This document shows, piece by piece, positions 10,961 through 22,320 of a stretch of 64,000 bases of DNA (position 1 is its first letter; each line of letters opens with the position of its first letter). The notes beneath the pieces were generated by a model. It did no database searches. It saw only the letters and a program-made list of their open reading frames with translations, and had not been told where the DNA came from. This DNA is from Impatiens glandulifera. Lineage: Eukaryota; Streptophyta; Magnoliopsida; Ericales; Balsaminaceae. The translations under genes were made by a program, and so were the position numbers. The DNA is taken from contig NC_061869.1 in NCBI RefSeq assembly GCF_907164915.1, forward strand, positions 21,181,125 to 21,245,124, read 5' to 3'.

Positions 10961-11229
10961 AGAAGGATTGATTTATGATGAGTTAGTTATTGATGATGGT
11001 TGATAGGAGTTTGATGTTGGCGAGTTGGTTGGGAAAGATGGATGGTTGGAGTTTGATGATGATGATGAATGTTCAAATGTTTGAGAAGATGGTACTTTAG
11101 GTATTTGTGATGTTAAAATTGGGGAGATTGGAGGTGATGAACGTGGAAGAAAAGTAAAGTGCGGTGTTGGAGTGACTGATGGTGTAGAAAGATTGGTAGA
11201 TTCTGATAATGTACTTTTAAATGGAAATA

Positions 11230-12400
11230 TTTGTTCATCAAAAGTGACGTGACGAGAGATATATTATGTTGTAAGGAAGGTGTAGGTAACGATAGCCTTT
11301 GTGATTTGGACTATAGCCAAGAAAAATACATTTTAGAGTTCGAAGATCAATTTTTTGAGAGTTATATGATCGAGAGAGCGGAAAGCAAGAACATCTAAAT
11401 TTTTTATAAAATAGATAGTTAGGAGGACGGTTAAAAAGAATTCCAAAGGGAGATTGACGAGGCTTACCATTTGAAGGAAGACGATAATGAGATACGTACT
11501 TGTCAAAAATGCATCATCCCAATACGATAGGGGCATAAAAGCATGAGCAAGAAGAGTGAGACTCATTTTTGTAAGGTGGAGAATCTTGCGTTCAGCAACA
11601 CCATTTTGTTCACTTGTATAAGGGCATGATAGACGGTGTTGGATGCCATGAGTTTCAAGATAATATTTTAGACTCCTATATTCGCCTCCTCAATCAGATT
11701 GTATAGTTTTGATAGATGTGTTGAATCGATTTTAAACAAGTGTCTTAAATTTAATAAAAGCTGGCAAGACATCAGATTTTCTATAGATAGAATATAACCA
11801 AGTAAAGCGGCTGTAGTCATCGATAAAATGAACAAAATATCGAAATCGTTAGTAGAGAAAAGAGGAGTAGGACCCTAAACGTCAGAATGTATTAATTTTA
11901 ATGGAGACTTACAACAAGATTGAGAAACAGGAAAATGATTTTTTTGTGCTTTTCCATATTGACAAGATTCACAAACACTTAATTTCTTGTTGCCAATAAT
12001 AGGTAAATGAAAAGAAGACATAATAAAAATTGATGTTGATGATGAAGGGTGTCCAAGACGATGATGCCAAGAGTTGGCAGATGAACGAGTTCCAATAAAA
12101 GCATGATGAGTGGACGGAGTGTTGACAATTGAGTTTAGGCGATATAGCCCATTTTTAAGTGTGTCGCGAAGAAGTTCCCTCTTCGTGACCTAATCCTTGA
12201 CAATACAATAATTTGGATGAAATTCAAAAAATATATTATTATCAACAGAAAATTTGGAAACACTTAGAATATTTTTGGTTATTAATGGGACATGTAATGT
12301 ATTACATAGATGAAGGTTTTTATTAGAACATGGAATGAATGATTGCCCAATATTAGAAATAAGAAGAGGGTTACCTCTTCCCATTTTAATAGTTTATGTA
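11230..12400 (-). pseudogene. copia integrase with GAG-pre-integrase domain
   Basis: Reading the minus strand from 12384: a segment with FIPCSNKNLHLCNTLHVPL and NILSVSKFSVDNN is the conserved pre-integrase region. The His/Cys zinc-binding part with CESCQYGKAQ follows. The core has FIDDYSRF, SEQNGVAERK, then LTLLAHAFMPLSYWDDAF and a GYSPNHKGYR-type end. The domain order is intact, but at least five frames are used and stops intervene (for example in the D-x-GGEY region near 11690). Function would be insertion of the cDNA; this copy is dead. Confidence 0.8.
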
Positions 12401-12419
12401 CCATTATATGGAGTTGAGA

Positions 12420-13593
12420 TGTTCAAATTGTCAAGATTCATCGTGAGATAGTCAGTAGCACCATAGTCGAGATACTAGGCCGAGTCATAAACAAAAGAAG
12501 GTGTAGCCATCATAGCAGAGTGTGTCGTTGAATTTTGATTTTGACAACGTCGGCAAGTTTCAATCGAATGACCTGTAAAGTTGCAAATCTTACAAAACAG
12601 ACCCAATCGACAAATATTAACCGCATAACCAAAACGATCACAAAATTGATATTGTATTTTATTTCTATTGGGCCCAAAAGGCCCATGACCGAAAATAAAA
12701 GGCCCAATAGTAGAAGGACACCCTAACCCAATAGTAGAAGCCCGATCAGAGTGTAAAAATTTAGATAAACTTGAAGACCCATTTATTTGATATCCATTAG
12801 AATTATGGGAGCTTAATCTATTGACAGTTTCATTTTATACACTATAATTACTCGTAAAGGAGACCGAAAGTCACGATCGTTGGAAGTGAGATGGTTTCGA
12901 AATCCTTCTCGATCCAAAAGCAAGATTAGCAGTTTGAGAGTTAGAGTAGAGTAATTCAAGGCGAATCTCATGTGTAAGAAGAATTCCTTGGAGGTCTTCG
13001 ATGGCGATGAGGTCGGTGCGAGTGGTTACCGCTATAGTGAGAGATTCGTATTTAGGACCGAGTTCTCCCAAAGAATAAAGGATGAAATCTTCTGAAGATA
13101 TGTTTTCCCAACACCAGCAAGACTATCGATGATTGATTTTATTTTCTATAAATATTCGGCCATCGGGAGAGAGCCCTTCTTTACCATTTGAAGATGAAGA
13201 CGAAGATGCATTAGACGAACTTGAGAGGAAAATGTGCGTTCTAAAGTAGACCAAAGGGCTTTAAATGTAGTGCATGATTCACCAACCACTTGGGCTAGGA
13301 TGGATTATGAAAATGTGGTGATAAGCCACGAAAGGATCCTCTGATCTTATTCCTCCCAGATTGTAAAAGAAAGATTTGGAGTGAGGACACTAGATCCGTC
13401 AGCAGTATCGGCTTGGAGAAAGGCTTGAGGGGCAGAATTAGTTCCAGTAACATATAGATAGAGGCCATAACCTTTTAGGTAGGTAGGATTTGAGATTTTC
13501 AAATAAAAAAAGTTTTTATAATCGAGTTTAATGGATGTGAGATTGTGAAAGAGATAAGTGGTTGAAACGAAAAAAAGATGAAGAAGAGACCAT
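12420..13593 (-). pseudogene. copia gag and protease region
   Basis: The likely gag start is the ATG at 13591-13593, giving MVSSSSFFRFNHL, 30 bp inside the primer-binding site. It is stopped after 21 codons. Recognisable later pieces are LGPKYESLTIAVTTR at 12871-13071, a CCHC zinc knuckle CKICNFTGHSIETC near 12550-12600, and a protease active-site region LDYGATDYLTM near 12440-12475. There the usual D-S/T-G has become D-Y-G. Multiple frameshifts separate these parts. Confidence 0.75.
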
Positions 13594-13623
13594 GGATACA
13601 GAGAATTATTAAACTGAATAATA

Positions 13624-13635
13624 GCTCTGATACTA
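13624..13635 (-). promoter_or_regulatory. copia primer-binding site (tRNA-iMet type)
   Basis: Plus-strand GCTCTGATACTA is the complement of the canonical TGGTATCAGAGC with one change. It lies 2 bp inside the right LTR, where a minus-strand 5' LTR places it. Confidence 0.85.
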
Positions 13636-13637
13636 AG

Positions 13638-13840
13638 TTAGAAAAGATAAGTAAACAAGAACTTGATGTAGATTAAGAATGTATTTCTGTGTGTTATTAC
13701 AATTACAAGAGTATGAATTTATACAAAAATAAGGGAAACTAAAAGGTTAGAATATGTAAAGATTTTAAGTACACTTAATAGATGAAATATGAAAAGCAAG
13801 AGACTAAGTGTGTTGCTATTTAGTTGTAGAGTCTTTAATA
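13638..13840 (-). repeat. copia 5' LTR
   Basis: It matches 9104-9306. It borders the primer-binding site, so it is the 5' LTR on the minus strand. Confidence 0.75.
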
Positions 13841-14040
13841 GGGAGTTTGGTAAGAGTACTATAAGATATACAATATTAAATATATTTAAACATAAGTTAG
13901 TAAATATTAATTGTCATTTTGTTTGAAATACTATAATTAATATATGTTTAATAATAATGGAGACTAAAATTTGAAGGTGGTATTGTTTTTAAGTTTGAAA
14001 GGTTTGAGAGCTTGTTTGAGGTTGTAAGGTTATTTGAAAA
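13841..14040. other. AT-rich spacer left of block A
   Basis: No feature is seen. Homology between blocks A and B starts at about 14041-14046. The corresponding position left of block B is the N gap. Confidence 0.5.
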
Positions 14041-14429
14041 GATAAAAATTTCGTATATAAAAAAGTTGGCTCTTAACTCATTAAGTTATTTAGGAGGTAG
14101 TTTAAGTGGTTTCCATTTTTTCCATTTCTATATATCAATGTCTAAGAGTTAAAAATAAACTTAATTTGTCTTTCAAATCATTTTCCCTCCGATGGCCTTT
14201 TTAGTATCGGAGGGTGCCTTGTTTACCTTTTCATCACATATTTTTGAGTTAATGTTGCGTTTTTTTGACCCGACATCCTTTTTAGCCGGATCGATTTTTT
14301 CATCTCGAATTTTTATAGTTTGAATAATACTTTCAATCTTCAGTGGGTCGTTTGCTTCTCATACTTTCCGATTGTGTATAGTCTAAGACAAATGCTAAAG
14401 ACCGTTTTTAATGCAAAGATAGTTACGGT

Positions 14430-14463
14430 GCACCTGTTACAAATGAGCAGTTTTTTTGTAGTG
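14430..14463 (-). mobile_element. Solo CACTA transposon end (block A)
   Basis: On the minus strand the sequence reads CACTACAAAAAAACTGCTC and continues ATTTGTAACAGGTGCACCG, a typical plant CACTA terminal inverted repeat and subterminal segment. The element would extend leftwards, but no matching left end is found before 13841. It is therefore a remnant. The same end is at 43065-43098 in block B. Confidence 0.5.
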
Positions 14464-15295
14464 TATGATCAAAAATAGTATTAAAAGATACATGTAAAAT
14501 GGTCTCTAGATTAAAGATAATTTTTTTTTAAAAGAACAAGTTAATTTTATAATTTATTGGAAGAACAATTTAGTTACAAAACAAATTTTGGAACAATTAA
14601 TTATATTGAGAATACATCCAAAACAAACAATACTTTATGTATAAAAACAAACGAGACTTAGTATTATGGAACAAATACATTATGGGAGAGAAACAAATAA
14701 TGCAGCAGTTGATTATCTATTTCAAACCAAATAAATGTAAATAATGTACAACTCTAACATTTCTTTTAGTTATAGAGAATATTTTTTTGACTCTTGTAAT
14801 TGAAAATATTTTTTGGTTAAAATTCATTGAATATAAAGGTCATTGAAGAACAAAAAATATACTACTTAAATAAAAGAAAAATGTTAAATGAAAAAAAAAC
14901 ATAATGCTGTCTAATTTATTTCATTGAGTCCAAAATGTAATCACAATTAATTTGTTATGCTTCAATACTATTTAAGACATTTCTATAAATTTATAATTCA
15001 TAAATAATATATCACTTTTAAATGAAAAATATTAATATATACAAACACACAAAATATTTGAGTAAACTAAATTTCATAGATCCATCTCAAAAGTAACATT
15101 GAAATGTAGATATTATATTATATATAGTATATATAATTATTGACTTACAATTTATAAAATTCAAATATATATAATCATATAAAAGTCGGGCATCTTTATA
15201 AACGAAAATAAAGTTATATTATTATAAAATATTTAATATTAAATGTGATTGTACCGCAAATGTTGTATCCTTAGTCACGTCATTGTCTGAGGGCA

Positions 15296-17107
15296 TTAAC
15301 GGTTAAAACGTTCATGAGGAACATGATCACCGTCAATGGTGTTATTAACATAACTATCTTGGTTGTGAGACACTTGACTGTGAAGAAGTGAATTGTCACT
15401 AAAGTCTACCACCGGTGACTCGTCACTAAATAGGTGTTGCTCAATGTTTCGTAGTATTTCATCGTTGTTGTTTACTGTCCCATTGAATTGTACATTTTCC
15501 TCTTGTATAGAAGGCACAACATTTGAAATGAATGGAATTTGGTCATTCATTGGTAGGGTGTTAGGTGCACCATATGTTTCTATTGTATGACCAAAATTGT
15601 TGACAATGGAAACATTATTACTTTGTAATGATGAGTCATGTATCTGAATAGAGTTTGGGTGATCATGCATCTGAATAGAGTTCGAATGCATCAAATGTAG
15701 GTTGTAGTTAGTCTGGTCAGATTGTGGAGGTAACATTTGGGGCAATGGGTCATATTGTGGAGGTAACATTTGGGGCAATGGATATGACATCTCTAGAGAG
15801 GGTAGAGATTGGGACAATATTCCCATACCAAATTGGATATTTGAAGTATTCGAATTATTGGGTTGGAAGTACGGAAATTCTATCACGGGAAACACATTTT
15901 TACTAATATCCATCAAACGAGAATCACTTTGTAAGAGCGTCTCATAGTGTTTATCAAGTGCGCCAGGAGGAAACGTGACATGATGAATCCTAGATAACAA
16001 AATTTGAAAAAAATTAAAATTCATGTATCTTAATTGACCCAATTTTGCATGAGATTTGAAGCTCAATCCTTGACTATGAAATAATAAGTTGATATTAAAT
16101 ATGTATAACAAATATGAAATGAGACATCATTCCACTTTTGTTACACTATTCCATGTATAAGGTACATTCATTTTTTTTAATGAGAACTAAATTTACCTGA
16201 AAATGGATGCTTGACCTTGTGTGAAATCCAATGACTCGTCCCAAACTGTTTTCCTCATCGGTACTGGATCACGCTCTCGAAAGAATAGAGGAGATTTGTT
16301 CAACTAAAAAATAAAAGGCATCTTATCATAAAATCTCACCTTATCAATCAAATCATATTTCATGTTTAGATTTATTTTGATAATTCATTGTGATAATTAA
16401 TTAAACTATAAAATGGAGCATATTGAAAAATAAAGAATGGAATAGTAGCTCTAACCAATAATTCTAAAGTTCCGGGTTGATTCTCAATCATAGTGGCCCT
16501 CATTGCATCGATGTCACTAAAATGAATCTCCATCTTACTTTTTAAGTTATTTTCCAAAATTTCCCACACGATTTTCTTAGTTGAATAGTAACATTTGGCC
16601 TTCAACTCACCTTCGTATCTTAAAAGTTTCTGCATAATCATTAATTTAAGTTAATTAGCATTAGTGCAATTCAAATATTATCTAAGAAAAGAATTATATG
16701 ATCAACCACTTAACGAGAGTCAATCTTTTGTTTTAACCCAATAACTATTATAACAAATTTTTAAAAAATTGTAAATGGTTTAGAAGAAAGCAAATATAAC
16801 TAAACACAACAACATAGTCAATGGAGAACAAGATTTTGTGATCCAACAAAAACCATCACCTCCCAAGTGCCAATCTTGAGCAATATTATTGGAAAATTGG
16901 TAGCTTTATACTTTTCTTGGGTTGATTTGGGAATTTCGAAGCTTTCCAAGAAATGTAGTTCATTGATATCCAATTCCATGTTATGTCCGGAGCCCTCCAA
17001 AAAAAGTAAATGTATTTATTAAATACTAAAATAAAAAGAAGTGTGGACAAATGATATTTATAATTGCATACCATTGTCATGTTTGAAGAATCTATTCCAT
17101 CCTCCAT
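15296..17107 (-). CDS. ASG1-like plant protein, block A copy (5 exons)
   Basis: Spliced gene, not visible as one open frame. Exons on the minus strand: 17072-17107 (MEDGIDSSNMTM), 16860-16994, 16456-16629, 16197-16303, 15296-15989. All introns are GT…AG and the phases fit, giving about 381 residues. Conserved parts: PIILLKIGTWE (exon 2), RYEGELKAKCYYS and IVWEILENNLKSKMEIHFSD (exon 3), SPLFFRERDP with DFTQGQAS (exon 4), FPPGALDKHYETLLQSD (start of exon 5). They match what I recall of Arabidopsis ASG1 (ALTERED SEED GERMINATION 1, At2g24100) and its relative At4g30780, a plant family of unknown biochemistry linked to germination and stress responses. The C-terminal half is Asn/Ser/Pro-rich, with LPQMLPPQ repeats and no known domain. 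A TATA box lies about 70 bp upstream. No premature stop. The block B gene is about 97% identical and has one extra intron and eight extra codons. Function is inferred only from similarity. Confidence 0.75.
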
Positions 17108-17174
17108 TAGACCAAATATATTTCTCTTTCGTTATCTCTGATCTACATATGCTTACAACATATATTCGTTGCTA

Positions 17175-17182
17175 TATTTATA
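17175..17182 (-). promoter_or_regulatory. TATA box of the block A ASG1-like gene
   Basis: Minus-strand TATAAATA, 68 bp before the ATG. This places transcription start near 17145 and leaves a 5' leader of about 40 nt. The same box is present at 45811-45818. Confidence 0.6.
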
Positions 17183-17396
17183 GAGCAAGCTCATGGGTTA
17201 GAGAATAACGTGAAAAAGAAGGATAGCAAGTTGAGATTTTGCTTCAAAACACTTTATTTTTTGATGGGTTCAAATTTAATGCAAAAGAGAAGAGGATAGA
17301 TAATTAATTAAGATTTTGCTTAAAACAAACTATTTTGTAAGTTATTTTGAAATCAACTACTTAGAGTTTTTTTATTCGAATTTATATTTTAGAATA

Positions 17397-17480
17397 GCTA
17401 GCATGTGCCGCCAATAATAATCATTTTTAAGTAGAATGGCTAGCCTGTGCCGCCAGTAATAATCATTATGAATTTATTCG
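17397..17480. repeat. 42-bp tandem duplication upstream of the ASG1-like gene
   Basis: Two copies of GCTAGC(A/C)TGTGCCGCCA followed by TAATAATCATT, starting at 17397 and 17439. They lie about 220-300 bp upstream of the TATA box. The pair is conserved in block B at about 46033-46110. Confidence 0.7.
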
Positions 17481-20021
17481 AATTTTTTCTGTTTATATTT
17501 TTATCTGTGTGTATAGCACGAAAATCTTCGTTTAATAATTTGCAAAGTTTAAAATCTAACAGTTATATATGATTAATTAATATTATTCATAGTTAATATG
17601 TGAAGATGCTGATTTAAATTTACCATATATTTATAAATTTTATGCATGAAGAATATGGTTTGTAATGTTTTGATGTTTCTTTTCCTATTTTTTTTAAACT
17701 TAATTATACATAAAGATAAATAAACACTTAAATAATATTATTTATAACTTAAACTCTTAAACAATTTTTAAAAAATTGCAAATAACCCTAAATCATCCAT
17801 ATTATTATGTTCTTTTTATGAGGATTGACAAAATGATTATTTTGAAACAATATTTTTAATTAATTTATAGGTGCAATTGTGTGTAAGTATAATTATCCAT
17901 TGATTTTGAGAAATAAATACATTTATATTTTATATAAATGTGGAGATACAACGATAAAAAAATATATTTTGTAGAAACATTTTTATCTAAATTTAATTAT
18001 CTTCCATTTATGTTACTTTAAGAACTTTAGTATACTTTTTTAAAACAAGAAAATTTAAGAGATAAGAAAGATATGAATAAGATGTTACATTTTAGTAAAG
18101 AGATAAGATTTCAATTGTCTAGTAATACAAGTAGATATGATTCATATTTAATGCATATTTTAATTTAAGGAATGACTTATTTAAGTCATATAAATATAAA
18201 TGTGAAACTAATCAGGATAAACACAAAAATAAAATATTTTTCTGAATCGTTTTAACATGACTATTTTCCATTTATGTTCCTTGATATACATTTTTTTTCT
18301 AAAACAAATCTACAAAATCTTTAATTTATGAGCAGCATATCATATGCAAGAAACTATTTTAGGAGATATAAATTTATTGGGATAAATTTAAGAGACAACA
18401 ATAGATTAACAAGATAAAAAATATATTTAAGATCATATTTTAGATTATCATATTTATAATATATATATAATATAATATAAATTTTATGCATATTTTAAAT
18501 TTAAGAAATGACTTTTAATTAAAGTAATAAATTAAAATATTTTTGTATAACTATAAATTAATCATTTAAATCGAAGACCATTATAATTCAAAATAATTAT
18601 AGATAAAATATAATAAGATGTACAATATATTAACCTAAATTTTATCAAAATGAACTAGGAGATTCATCACAATAACAAATTTATCAACCCTTATAACTTT
18701 TTAAATAAACATGTTTATAAAAAAATAAAAAATAAAATCTAAAAACATAGGATCTAACTCTTCCAAACCAAAACCTTTAAACTCAAACATAAAATAAAAT
18801 TTTAAATATTTTCTAATAAAAAAAGGATTGAAATTTGACTAAAGAACTTTCTAATTAGGTTTATATATATATGCAAAGTAAATACAAGATCTAATTCAAA
18901 TAAACTTTTTTTATATCAATGCTAGTCCTTCCATGTTAGTAAATAATTAATCTATCACAATTGGCTTCATTTTTTTGCTTTAAAATGAAAAAGAAAATGG
19001 GAAGGAGAGAAGATTACTGATAAACATTACTCCTATTGGTAACATTCCATATCAACAGCATGGTCATGTTGTTGATTATTGAAATCTTGATGAAAACCAC
19101 CATATATATATATATATAACTAAAATTGATATTACATCAGTTTAGAATTAGAATCATGATAATACACGAAAAAAATATTATTTATTTACAAAACAATTAT
19201 ATATACGCACAATTGTACGCGAGACTTTAGATCATAGCTAATCCTTGACATAAACAATTAACATATCACATTCTCATAGGTTAAAGTTCTTTTTGGCTCA
19301 AAATGAAAATAAAAAAAGGAAGAGGAATAAATAGGGATTACCGATAGACATCTGGTCTTTAACCTCGCGTCGATGCCATTTATAGAATCGACCGACGCCT
19401 TTACTCTCTGCATATGTAACTTGATTCATATCGCAACATCTTCTTCTAAATTTTATTTATTTAGAGGAGTTATATATATATATAAGTTGAATGCAAGATA
19501 TACTCCAAAGAAAATTCTTTCGTTTTAGCTCATACACGTGCCTTTTACTGTTTAAAAGAGAAATATTTCAATCATATTTTTATTTACGGCATACTACATT
19601 TATTTGAAATAGCATGTCATGAATACGCGCGTGTCAAAACCCACTTATTTTAGGAATACAATATTTTTTATGGGCTTATTTCGATGCAGCCCAATTAGTA
19701 ACTATAAAAAATTAAAGAAACTTTGAGCCTAGTTTTAAACCTACAGTCATTTCACATGTATAACCCCTCATTAAAGACCCATCTAAAACTAGTGTTGATA
19801 TACTTTTTTTTAATTATACTGGTGTAAATCTCTAATTGGTGACAATGAAGACTTGAATTAGTGTGCACCTAAAATTTAACTATGAGTATATAAAGTGAGA
19901 TGATTAAATTATACTTAAAAGAGTCTCTTTTTCACATAATATATTTAAATTTATTGTTTTAAAAATCAATATGACATTTTCTTTAGTTTATACATTTTAT
20001 GTGAACTCTTCTTTGTAATCT
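17481..20021. other. AT-rich intergenic DNA of block A
   Basis: Mostly without recognisable features. It contains one candidate small exon on the minus strand (19342-19429). A CACGTG motif (G-box) lies near 19536-19541. (AT)n runs lie near 19100 and 19470. The collinear region in block B is 46110-48743. Confidence 0.5.
19342..19429 (-). CDS. Candidate small coding exon, block A
   Basis: From the ATG at 19427-19429 the minus strand reads 29 codons (MNQVTYAESKGVGRFYKWHR…) and meets GTAATC, a usable splice donor, at 19341. In block B the corresponding exon (48061-48151) has an in-frame 3-bp insertion (one extra Trp) and one substitution (K to N), so the frame is kept. A possible next exon at about 19018-19102 in block A reads GFHQDFNNQQHDH but is rearranged in block B. 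I do not recognise the protein. It may be a small gene, a gene fragment or chance. Confidence 0.25.
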
Positions 20022-22320
20022 ATATATATATATATAATGATGCTTAATTTTTAAAGTGTCCGGATTGCCGGGTCGAGAGCTGTGGTTAATTTGGATATAT
20101 GTGAGAGGAAATGGATACTTGGGTCAGATTGTGGGTTGACCCGCCCATAAACTTAAAACAGTTAAAATAAAATTAAAAATGCTATAGGTATGGTTCGAAC
20201 TTGCAACCTAACAAAACAAGTACAACCTTTTAACAAACTAGGCTAATAACACTTTATATTTTAAATTAAACCCAAAATTTGATAAACGCATGACATTTTA
20301 ACAATATAAGTTGAACTTTTTAACTAACTAATCTATATATATATATATATAATGATGCTTAATTTTTAAAGTGTCTGAATTGTCGGGTCGAGAGCTGTGG
20401 TTAATTTGGATATATGTCAGAGTAAATGGATACTTATGTCGGATTGTGGGTTGACTCGCCCATAAACTTAAAACGGTTAAAAATAAAATTAAAAATGCTA
20501 TAGGTATGATTCGAACTTGCAACCTAACAAAACAAATACAACCTTTTAACCAACTAGACTAACAACACTTTATATTTTAAATTAAACCCAAATTTTGATA
20601 AACGCATGACATTTTAACAATATAAGTTCAACTTTTTAACTAACTAATATATATATTTATAATGATGCTTAATTTTTAAAGTGTCCGGATAGCCGGGTCG
20701 AGAGCTGTGGTTAATTTGGATATATGTGAGAGTAAATGGATACTTGAATCGGATTGTGGGTTGACCCGCCCATAAACTTAAAACGGTTAAAAATAAAATT
20801 AAAAATATTATAGGTATGGTTCAAACTTGCAGCCTAACAAAACAAGTACAACCTTTTAACCAACTAGGATAATAACACTTTATATTTTAAATCCAACCCA
20901 AAATTTGATTAACGCATGACATTTTAACAATACAAGTTCAACTTTTTAACTAACTAATCTATATATATATAATGATGCTTAATTTTTAAATTGTCTGGAT
21001 TGTCGGGTCGACAGCTATGGTTAATTTGGATATATGTGAGAGTAAATAGATACTTAGGTCGGATTGTGGGTTGACCCGCCCATAAACTTAAAACAGTTAA
21101 AAATAAAATTAAAAATTCTATAGGTATGATTCGAACTTGCAACCTAACAAAAACAAGTACAACCTTTTAACCAACTAGGATAATAACACTTTATATTTTA
21201 ACTCCAACCCAAAATTTGATTAACGCATGACATTTTAACAATACAAGTTCAACTTTTTAACTAACTAATCTATATATATATAATGATACTTAATTTTTAA
21301 AGTGTCTGGATTGTCGGGTCGACATGGTTAATTTGGATATATGTGAGAGTAAATAGATACTTAGGTCGGATTGTGGGTTGACCCGCCCATAAACTTAAAA
21401 CAGTTAAAAATAAAATTAAAAATTCTATAGGTATGGTTCGAACTTGCAACCTAACAAAAACAAGTACAACCTTTTAACCAACTAGGCTAATAACACTTTA
21501 TATTTTAAATTCAACCCAAAATTTGATAAACGCATGACATTTTAATAATACAAGTTCAAATTTTTAACTAACTAATCTATATATATATAATGATACTTAA
21601 TTTTTAAAGTGTCCGGATTGCCGGGTCGAGAGCTGTGGTTAATTTGGATATATGTGAGAGTAAATGGATACTTGGGTCGGATTATGGGTTGACCCGCCCA
21701 TAAACTTAAAACGGTTAAAAATAAAATTAAAAATGTTATAGGTATGGTTCGAACTTGCAACCGAACAAAATAAGTACAACCTTTTAACCAACTAGGCTAA
21801 TAACACTTTATATTTTAAATTCAACCCAAAATTTGATAAACGCGTGACATTTTAACAATATAAGTTCAACTTTTTAACTAACCAATCTATATATATATAA
21901 TGATGATTAATTTTTAAAGTGTCCGGATTGTCGTGTCGAGAGCTGTGGTTAATTTGGATATATGTGAGAGTAAATGGATACTTGGGTCGGATTATGGGTT
22001 GACCTGCCCATAAACTTAAAACGGTTAAAAATAAAATTAAAAATGTTATAGGTATGGTTCGAACTTGCAACCTAACAAAACAAGTACAACCTTTTAACCA
22101 ACTAGGCTAATAACACTTTATATTTTAAATTCAACCCAAATTTGATAAACGCGTGACATTTTAACAATATAAGTTCAACTTTTTAACTAACTAATCTATA
22201 TATATATAATGATGATTAATTTTTAAAGTGTCCGGATTTCTGTGTCGAGAGCTGTAGTTAATTTGGATATATGTGAAAGTAAATGGATACTTGGGTCGGA
22301 TTGTGGGTTGACCCGCCCAT
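20022..22320. repeat. Tandem array of ~310-bp units with tRNA-like Pol III boxes
   Basis: Eight head-to-tail units with the diagnostic motif near 20071, 20386, 20697, 21005, 21318, 21626, 21935 and 22243 (spacing 308-315 bp). Each reads, on the plus strand: TCTATATATATATAATGATG, GTGTCCGGATTGCCGGGTCG, GGATATATGTGAGAG, GGGTTGACCCGCCCATAAA, AAACGGTTAAAAATAAAATT, then the tRNA-like part, then AACCCAAAATTTGATAAACG and TAACTAACTAA. On the minus strand the tRNA-like part has an A box (TAGCCTAGTTGG) and, about 45 bp later, a B box (GCAAGTTCGAACC), for example at 21787-21800 and 21745-21755. This suits an internal Pol III promoter like that of a SINE head. The last unit lacks the tRNA part and runs at CCCATAAA into the 1.1-kb block. 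Short minus-strand ORFs of 62-72 residues starting MQVR recur once per unit and are repeat by-products. Confidence 0.9.

Larger units (their letters stand above)
9104..13840 (-). mobile_element. Degenerate full-length Ty1/copia retrotransposon
   Basis: About 4.7 kb on the minus strand with two LTRs of about 203 bp, a primer-binding site, and the copia order gag, protease, integrase, reverse transcriptase, RNase H. The LTRs differ at twenty-odd positions by eye, so the insertion is old. The coding region has many stops and frameshifts, so the element cannot act autonomously. Flanks GGAAG (left) and GGGAG (right) may be an eroded 5-bp target duplication. It lies immediately left of block A and has no counterpart beside block B, where the sequence left of the block is an assembly gap. 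Confidence 0.9.
14041..22320. repeat. Segmental duplication, block A (paired with 42679-50529)
   Basis: The sequence is collinear with 42679-50529 and differs by scattered substitutions and small indels. Corresponding positions are offset by 28,636 across the gene and about 28,721 near the array start. It contains the ASG1-like gene, about 2.8 kb of upstream AT-rich DNA and the tandem array. One indel is a 70-bp stretch present at 46686-46755 and missing at 18055, between AAATTTA repeats. To the right, homology continues: 22321-23800 pairs with 62490-64000. Confidence 0.9.

Noticed and set aside
20328..22070. Recurring minus-strand ORFs of 62-72 residues starting MQVR…
   Set aside because: They fall at the same place in every tandem unit, are rich in Leu, Ile and Thr from AT-rich DNA, vary freely and are lost in many units. 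They are by-products of the repeat, although the recurrence first looked like a small-protein family.
20022..22320. True tRNA genes within the tandem units
   Set aside because: A and B boxes are present, but no acceptor stem or anticodon arm can be paired convincingly. The part resembles a SINE head, not a functional tRNA.
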